From Vitellaria paradoxa (lineage: Eukaryota; Streptophyta; Magnoliopsida; Ericales; Sapotaceae), in NCBI GenBank assembly GCA_019916065.1, contig CM034243.1, positions 26,872,147 to 26,936,146 on the forward strand: 64,000 nucleotides of DNA, in the 5' to 3' direction. Numbering within the stretch: position 1 is the first letter of the stretch; each line of letters begins with the position of its first letter. The position numbers and the translations under genes were made by a program. Of this stretch, positions 57,594-64,000 are shown in pieces. The notes under the pieces were generated by a model. The model did not search any database, was not told the DNA's origin, and saw only the letters and a program-made list of their open reading frames with translations.

Positions 57594-58324
57594 ACAAAAG
57601 CACGCACCACAAAACAGATGCACGAGAAAGGAGAAAGGAGGAAAAGGAATCATCTTTTTGAGAAGAGCTTGGTCCTAACGACAACGATAATCCGCTGCCA
57701 TTGTATGGATGATATTTTTATATATTTGTTTTTTCTTTTTTCCCTTGTAGGTGAGCACTCCCCCCCCCCCCTTTTCACAAATCCTAGTTTTTTTTTTTTG
57801 TATAGATTTGGTTTTTGTTTGTGTATTTTTTTACACAAATCTGAGTATATTTTTTTCCAACATTGGGATTCTCAAGTTAAGCTAAAAAATGTTAATATTG
57901 TTTGAGTTTTGGAGTTCTTGGTGATCTGGATGCTGAAAAATGAAATTAGAGGCTTCTTTTAATTGCCTTTCATCTCTATTTGGTGATCTAGTTTTAGAGT
58001 TTTTTGGAGTTCTTTGTTTGTTTGTTTGTGTATTTGTTTATGTATTTTATATTTTCTTACAAGTTTGTTTGGATTTTACATTCATGTTTTCTTCACATAA
58101 CGTCTATTTGAATAGGAGAGTTTGACATTTTCCCCCTTGCCGAGTAGTAGATGAGCCAAGCTTGAGCCTAAGATTTGATATACTGAGTTGAGCTCGAGCC
58201 CAGGATTTGGTATACTGAGTTTGAGCTTAAGCTAAGCGCAAGCCACATCACTTTTGATCGAGCTGAGCTCAAGCAAGCAAGAACTCAACTTGGCTTGACT
58301 TGACTCGGCTTGAATCCATCTCTA
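57184..58324. mobile_element. Non-autonomous hAT element, 1141 bp
   Basis: The ends are 'tagggctggaagtgagccga' and, in reverse complement of the right end, 'tagagatggattcaagccga'. An 8-bp duplication with one mismatch flanks it: TTGAGCAT (57176-57183) and CTGAGCAT (58325-58332). Subterminal arrays of GCTCGAGC/GAGCTCAAG motifs are dense on both sides. The interior holds a (CT)n run (57400-57425), a (CA)n run (57562-57587) and a 57430-57700 stretch unlike the AT-rich hAT body, which may be captured host DNA. No transposase. Confidence 0.85.
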
Positions 58325-58332
58325 CTGAGCAT

Positions 58333-59976
58333 TATCAATAGTAAGAGTTGCTGGAAGTGAGTGAAATAAGAGCTAAAGCAATATAGAGCGAGAGAGGTTA
58401 CGACTATGGTGAAGGGTGGTTATAGTACTGTGTGTTGTAGGGTTGACTAAGAAGAATATATCTAAGAGGGGAGTTAGGTTTATGGAGGCTAATTAGGCAA
58501 GGATTTGGTTATGTTAATGGTTTCGTCTATGCGGGCGGGTATTGCGAGGATAACGATCATTTAATGGGTTAAGGATATCATTGTGGGTTTGTCTTGTAAT
58601 AACTATCTCTAGACTGATTGAGGATGTCTCGAAGAATCATGTAAATATAGCCATCAAACCACTGGTCCCGAGAGATCCTGTGGAAAGCATCATGAGACCC
58701 TGGAGGTGCTCATAAGAGGATGGTTTCCCTAGAAGAGGAGGCTCTTAGGCCTTGCTTCAATACTAAGGCAAATCTTTTGGAGGTTGGGTATGGAGATACT
58801 AGACTTTTTGATTGATATGTGAAGGTTTCTTGACCGAGATGAGGGAGATTTAGCTGAAGGTTGTGGTGAGACTTAGTGTCCCTTAATCGAGTACTAGGTA
58901 TGAGTGAGTTGTCTTGTGTTGGAGAATTTACTACCCATAGATCTCGTACAATTAATTGTCATCCGAGACTCAATCTTGGAAATATTTATACCTCAAATAG
59001 GTCTTCTCTTGTGTTTGATTGGCTTTGGTGGGTCCTATGCATTTGTTACCATTGATTGTGCATTTATCTCCTAGGCATATTATTCGAACCAGGCAAGTTA
59101 TTTGGTTCTCTTTTGGCACACCAAACGTGGGATTTGTGCTCCAGGAATTACAAATCCTATGCCCCCAATTTGCTCCCACAAAACGAACATGGGCAGTGTA
59201 CAGAAACCTATATTCTTGTATTAAAGCATCCAACTCAAAATATTTCTTTGTGAAAGCAAAATGGGAAAATGAGTGAATAATTTTTATCTAGAAGTAGACA
59301 TCCTTCTGTCTGTGTCATGTTTTTGTCAAACACTTGCACTTCTTAGATGCTCACCCAACATTTGTCGAACACTCGTCTAAATGTGTCCTAAGCTTTTTTT
59401 TTTGGGAATATTTTTAATTTATTCAGAAGCGAACACTTGAGAAACACATTTATCCATTGCTTAGACACAGGTGATGCATGGTGTAACATTAAAAAAGCTT
59501 GGAACTAAATAATGAAATGAAAATAAAATGCATATTTATATCTGTTAGTACTTTTTTTTCTTTTCCTTTTTTTTTTTAAAGATTTTAGGAATTTTAAAAA
59601 CTAAAACTTCCAATTTGTTTATGAGTTGAGTTTGTTAAAATAGATATAAATAAAGGATAAATATATTTATTTTATAAGAATGAATAATAGTTGTTTTTTC
59701 ATATGTAAACAAATATGTATTCATTCGTTGTTGTATCCAAGCCATGTCATTTGTTGATTTATCTATTTTTTAAATTGGTGTTTTGGCATGTTAATGTTGT
59801 GTCATATCTGTGCATGTGTTTGTAACCATGCTTCTTAGATGTTTGTTTTAGTCTATAACAATTAATAAGTTTCTCTCTGTATCATGTCCTTGCATTGACT
59901 TTCTTTGCCATATCAGATGTTGCCACTTATATGTGTTGATACTAATACTGCATGCCTACTTCCTCTTGTTCTTTAG
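58333..59976 (+). other. First intron of the FAR1-related gene, 3' part
   Basis: Repeat-like mixed-composition sequence (58340-59280) continues that found left of the hAT element, then AT-rich DNA to the acceptor 'gttctttag' at 59976. Short open frames at 58970-59276 have no recognisable domain. Confidence 0.4.
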
Positions 59977-59987
59977 TGTGGATAAAC

Positions 59988-60020
59988 ATGAGGAACCACT
60001 TATATTCTTACTGGAAATAA
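59988..60020 (+). other. uORF 1 of the FAR1-related gene
   Basis: ATG at 59988 opens a 10-codon frame ending TAA, 32 nt before the main ATG, in the exon that carries the main start. Confidence 0.4.
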
Positions 60021-60045
60021 AGACACAGGTTGACATTATTCACTC

Positions 60046-60072
60046 ATGAGCAATGGATGGAGAAGTAGATGA
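60046..60072 (+). other. uORF 2 overlapping the main start
   Basis: ATG at 60046 opens an 8-codon frame ending TGA at 60072. It overlaps the main ATG (60053) out of frame, so ribosomes starting there would bypass the main start. Context around both ATGs is moderate. Confidence 0.4.
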
Positions 60073-62492
60073 GGCTGATGGGGGTAAGAGGAAAAATCAC
60101 GGGAAAGTACATATTTTATCTAATATGGGTGAAAAACTGGGTCTGGCCGAAAATTATTCTGATAGAGAGGCTCCCAATCAGGACGATGATGACAATACAA
60201 AACCATATGTTGGTATGGAGTTTGAATCTGAAGAAGCTGCCAAGACTTTATATGATGCATATGCCAGGCGTGTGGGTTTTAGCACCCATGTTGGTCAGTA
60301 CAGCCGTACCAAGCCCGATGGGCCAATCATTAGTTGGGATTTTTCATGTTCTAGAGAGGTTTTCAAAAGGAAGAATGTTGAAAGCTGTAATGCTATGCTA
60401 CGAATAGAAAGAAAGAATCCAGACAGTTGGGTTGTAACAAAATTTGTTGAGGATCATAACCATTCTACAGTGAGCCCCAGCAAGGTCCATTACCTTCGAC
60501 CTCGGAGGCATTTTGCTGGTGCTACAAAGAATGTGGTTGAGACATTGGATGCCCCAAGTGATGTTTTTGTCTCCATGGATGGAAATCATGTATCATACGA
60601 TCCTAATCAAGGAATTAGGAGTGCCTCCCCCGTAGAAACAAATAATCGCTCAGCTAGGAGTTTCAGCCCTGGAACTTATGTTCAACCGTGTATCAGAAAG
60701 AGAACCCTTGGAAGAGACGCTCAAAATCTCCTCAACTATTTCAAGAAGATGCAGGCTGAAAATCCAGGTTTCTATTATGCAATACAACTTGATGATGAAA
60801 ATCGCATGACTAATGTTTTTTGGGCTGACACAAGATCAAGGATGGCTTACAGTCACTTTGGTGATGCAGTTATTTTTGATACAATGTATAGACCAAATCA
60901 GTTTCTGGTTCCAGTTGCTCCTTTCACTGGTGTAAATCATCATGGTCAGATAGTTTTGTTTGGCTGTGCGTTACTTTTAGACGAGTCTGAGTCCTCCTTC
61001 AGTTGGGTGTTTAGGACATGGCTGTCTGCAATGAATGGTCGCCCCCCTGTTTCTATAACCACTGACCAAGATAGAGCCATCCAGGCAGCAGTTACTCAGG
61101 TGTTTCCGGAAACACGACACTGCATTTGCAAGTGGCACATCTTGAGAGAAGGCCAAGAAAGGTTGGCTCACATATATCTCGCTCACCCTTCTTTCTATGG
61201 GGAGCTTTATAGCTGCATCAACTTTTCTGAGACAATTGATGATTTTGAATCTTCGTGGGGCTCTCTCCTTGATCGATATGATCTTAGGAAGAATGAGTGG
61301 CTTCAAGCTGTCTATAATGCGCGGCAGCAGTGGGTTCCCGTTTATTTTCGGGGCACCTTCTTTGCTGCACTTTCATCGAACCAAGGAGTTTGTTCCTTTT
61401 TTGATGGGTATGTAAATCAGCAGACCACATTACCAATGTTTTTTAAACAGTATGAAAGAGCTTTAGAAAATTCATTGGAAAGGGAGATAGAAGCAGATTA
61501 TGATACAATTTGTACTGCACCAGTGCTGAAGACGCCATCACCAATGGAGCAACAGGCAGCAAACCTCTATACCAAGAAAGTTTTTGCAAAGTTTCAGGAG
61601 GAATTAGTTGAAACTTTTGTATATACTGCCAATAAATTTGAGGGTGATGGTGCCACCAGTAAATTCAGAGTTGCAAAATATGAACATGATCACAAGGCAT
61701 ATATAGTCAACTTTAATATTTCTGAGATGAAAGCAAGTTGCAGCTGCCAGATGTTTGAGCACTCAGGCATTCTCTGTAGACACATATTGACTGTCTTCAC
61801 AGTAACAAATGTTCTTACCCTTCCATCCCATTACATAGTAAAGAGATGGACGATGAATGCCAGAGTCGGTTTGGAAAGAGAGGAGCATGATGCAAATGCC
61901 CAAAGTATTGAGTCTCTGACCTCACGTTTCAACAATCTATGTCAGGAAGCTATTAAGTATGCGGAGGAAGGGGCAGTTGCTGTAGAGACCTATAATGCGG
62001 CAATGAGTGCTTTAAGAGAGGGTGCAAGGAAGATTGCTGTTGTGAAAAAAAATGTGGCTAAAGTTACACCTCCTCCTCCTCAGGGCAGTGGAAGTACTGT
62101 GGGAGACAGTGTCAAGATGACCCCGATATTGACTTCCAACATTAGTCCGCCGATTTGGCCTTGGCAAGATGTGATGCCACATCACTTTAATCTTACCGAT
62201 GGCAGAGTTCCTGTTGCTGATTTGAACCAACCCAGCATGGCTCCGGTTTCCATTACCCGTGATGGTGACCCTCTTGATAGCACGGTATGGAGTGATCTTT
62301 TGTGTGACTTATTATGTTAAACATTTCTTGTTATGCAAGTGTTTGGGAAGAAAATTAAGAATTTTGGTGATTTCTTGTGCTGACTATCTTCCTACTATGC
62401 AGGTGGTTCTCACTTGCTTTAAGTCCATGACTTGGGTCATTGAAAATAAGGATTCAGCACCAGCAAGTAAGGTAGCTTTAATTAACCTGAAG
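60053..62492 (+). CDS. FAR1-related sequence (FRS) protein, 3' incomplete
   Basis: A transposase-derived nuclear protein of the FHY3/FAR1 family. The N-terminal FAR1 DNA-binding (WRKY-GCM1-like) domain spans about residues 55-140, with [20 protein letters not shown] and zinc ligands C99, C112, H135 and H137. The MULE transposase-like domain spans about 270-370 ([30 protein letters not shown]). The SWIM zinc finger is [17 protein letters not shown] (563-579). The open frame runs to 62320, but 'gatagcacg|gtatgg' (after 62284) joins in phase to an exon at 62403-62492 encoding [20 protein letters not shown] and then a VALINLK end, as in FRS3/FRS5-type C-termini. The 3' exons beyond 62492 are not seen, and a copia element starts at 62666. 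The start is the first in-frame ATG. I call it FRS3/FRS5-like without assigning a number. Confidence 0.95.
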
Positions 62493-62665
62493 GTATGCAC
62501 GCTTGTCTTAAACTTCAATTTTGTATTTTTGATTAGCTTGTCTCAAACTTCCATTTTGTATTTTTAATTAACTTTGGTTACTTAACCATCCTACTGTTAC
62601 TACTTGCTGCCATGTCTTAAGATGCATCTTTATTTGCTTTTATCTGATGCTACACTAATAAATAT
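62493..62665 (+). other. 3' intron of the FAR1-related gene up to the copia insertion
   Basis: It starts at the donor 'aag|gtatgcacg' and contains a small duplication ('cttgtcttaaacttcaattt' / 'cttgtctcaaacttccattt', 36 bp apart). Confidence 0.5.
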
Positions 62666-62817
62666 TGTTAGAATATTTAGAGTATTTTTTTTAAGTATAT
62701 ATCTTGAATATTATAATTTCCCTTTCAGTTGCCTAATTGTACTGGGGCTCTCTGATTGGAAATAATACATAAGTAGAGGAGATAAATTAATCTCCTCTAA
62801 TCTCATTTTCCTTCTCA
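62666..62817 (+). repeat. Candidate 5' LTR of the copia element
   Basis: TG...CA ends, 152 bp, directly before a primer-site-like sequence. The second LTR is outside the window, so the boundaries are unconfirmed. Confidence 0.55.
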
Positions 62818-63410
62818 ACTTAGTATTAGAGCAGATGCAATTACTTCAAAAAAGAAAAAAAACTCATCAGAAACCCTAGTCACGCACCACTCGCTGCCGA
62901 CAGCTCTTCAGACCATTAATGACCAAGATTGTTGGCAGCCGGCGACCAAGACACAGCGAAGCCAACCTCTGGTAGCTTCCTGATGCTTTCTCATGCACTG
63001 ATTGCAGCTTGAGGCTCCAGATCTCACTCGCTCAAGAACTTTGATGCTCGATGGCGCATGACTAGCTTGACCAGACTGGTGAGCATCAACGGCAATTGCT
63101 GACTTCTCAACGACCTTCTATTATAGTCCCCTGTTGTAGGTCATCCTTGTTTAATGTTTTTTGCAACTTCTTGATTTCTATTCACCATCCCTGTTCACCC
63201 TGAGAGTACAACCACTCATCTTTGGTTTTTTTTTTTTTTTTCATAGAGAATCTGGTGCCTCACCAAATGGGTTGGACTTTGTTCTTTTTTGATGGATATG
63301 CTACCCAGTGGGAGTTTGTTGATGGTCTTTTTGTTCGTTGCTTGTTGAAGGTTGTGCATCCTATATTTGTTTCATTGGCTGATTGAAAGCTAATTCTGGA
63401 TACAAACTCT

Positions 63411-63495
63411 CCTTCTTTCTCTCTGTCTCTCTCTCCCTCCCTCTCTCTCTCTCTCTCTCTCTCCCCCCTCTCTCTCTGCCCGTCTCTCTCTTTTT
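63411..63495. repeat. Interrupted (CT)n tract
   Basis: A pyrimidine run of CT repeats with CCC and CTGCC interruptions. Confidence 0.9.
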
Positions 63496-63549
63496 TTTTT
63501 CTATTTTTTTTTTGGAAGACCAGTTGCTATCTGGTTCCATCGGTTGGTT

Positions 63550-64000
63550 GTTTGCTTATTTCTTCATTATGTCGAAACCTTTTAATTCTTCACCTATTCC
63601 TCAACCAATCTTTTTAAAGGTTGATGATATCCCTCGCTCCATCATGCGGAGAGATTGCATGGTGCATATTATTTGAGTTGGGCATATGCAATTAGAATCT
63701 TTTTTTGAGGTAAAGATAAGCTACAGTACATCACTAATGATCCACCTCCATCTGCAGATCCTAATTTTTGTGTTTGGATGAGTAAAGATGCTATCATCAT
63801 GGGCTTACCATGGCATAATTTGGAGGATTCAGTTACCACTACTATTGAGTTTTGTGATTCCTCTAAGAAGATTCGGGATTGTCTTGCTGAATTTTTCTCT
63901 CAGAGTTTGTGAGTTGTATCAATGGATGTTTTTTACAAAGTAGGGTGAATGATCACTGTGATTATTATGGCCACTTAAAGAGCTTATGGGAGCAATTATT
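63550..64000 (+). pseudogene. Copia gag remnant
   Basis: From 'atgtcgaaacct' (63569) an N-terminal gag-like frame is followed, after a stop at 63674 and a frame change, by 'KLQYITNDPPPSADPNF', 'VWMSKDAIIMGLPWHNLED' and 'KIRDCLAEFFSQSL'. This is the pattern of plant copia gag proteins (W..D...I..WL...M). Stops occur between and after the blocks. It is non-functional in this part. Confidence 0.7.

Larger units (their letters stand above)
62666..64000 (+). mobile_element. 5' part of a Ty1/copia element, continues past the window
   Basis: A candidate 152-bp 5' LTR starts 'tgttagaat' at 62666 and ends 'cttctca' at 62817. A primer site resembling initiator-Met ('tagtattagagcag', 62821-62834) follows. 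Then comes a ~700-bp leader with poly-T and (CT)n tracts, then a gag remnant. Orientation is the same as the FAR1-related gene. Confidence 0.7.

Noticed and set aside
57457..57905. Proline- and histidine/threonine-repeat proteins
   Set aside because: These are translations of CT and CA microsatellites within a hAT element.
58970..59276. Overlapping + and - frames near 59.0-59.3 kb as an exon
   Set aside because: Neither strand gives a recognisable domain, there are no convincing splice sites, and the context is repeat-like intron.
60069..62230. Frames overlapping the FAR1-related coding sequence
   Set aside because: Shadow frames without family motifs.
62285..62320. Stop codon at 62320 as the real end of the FAR1-related protein
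   Set aside because: A phase-matched GT-AG intron removes it and the following exon encodes a family-typical C-terminal motif.

Overview
This window is nuclear DNA from a flowering plant. The evidence is plant-only gene families (EIN3/EIL, FAR1-related), GT-AG introns in AT-rich sequence, a SINE resembling the plant Au family, Ty1/copia and Ty3/gypsy remnants with plant-type primer sites, and many hAT and MITE insertions. The species cannot be fixed from the sequence. Most of the 64 kb is transposon-derived, and three host genes are visible, all on the + strand.

Layout. Positions 1-3669 hold a decayed hAT transposon (- strand) and a fragment of a second related copy. Positions ~6128-14648 carry a type I inositol polyphosphate 5-phosphatase gene. 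Seven exons were placed by splice phase, and the introns hold a MITE, a 554-bp hAT derivative with a perfect 8-bp duplication, and in the last intron a 3.35-kb LTR retrotransposon. The first coding exon was not found. Positions 15-30.7 kb are intergenic: a possible pararetrovirus-like fragment, a gypsy gag remnant, a non-autonomous hAT element, a long-armed foldback element, several MITEs, and two GC-richer islands without a recognisable gene. Positions 30.7-35.1 kb hold an EIN3/EIL transcription factor gene with promoter, pyrimidine-rich leader, 5'UTR intron, a short uORF and an intact 612-codon single-exon reading frame. Positions 35.5-36.1 kb hold two unrelated tandem duplications and two hairpins. 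Positions 36-55.5 kb are repeats: a ~230-bp tandem array, a broken MYM1-like hAT transposase, a decayed copia element on the - strand, and a pair of ~380-bp MITEs in inverted orientation. Positions 55.5-62.5 kb hold a FAR1-related gene with a probable distant 5'UTR exon, a ~4.2-kb first intron containing a MITE, a SINE and a hAT element, and a 744-codon main exon. The open frame reads into an intron, and a further 30-codon exon follows. A copia element begins at 62666 and runs out of the window, so the 3' end of this gene is not seen.

The three genes belong to separate pathways (phosphoinositide signalling, ethylene response, and light-related or transposase-derived transcription control). 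Their proximity implies no common function. The most informative points are the exon structure rebuilt across insertions, the inverted MITE pairs that could form long hairpin RNA, the 22-bp-spaced duplicated element in the EIN3-like promoter, and the hairpin and tandem-repeat block near 36 kb.
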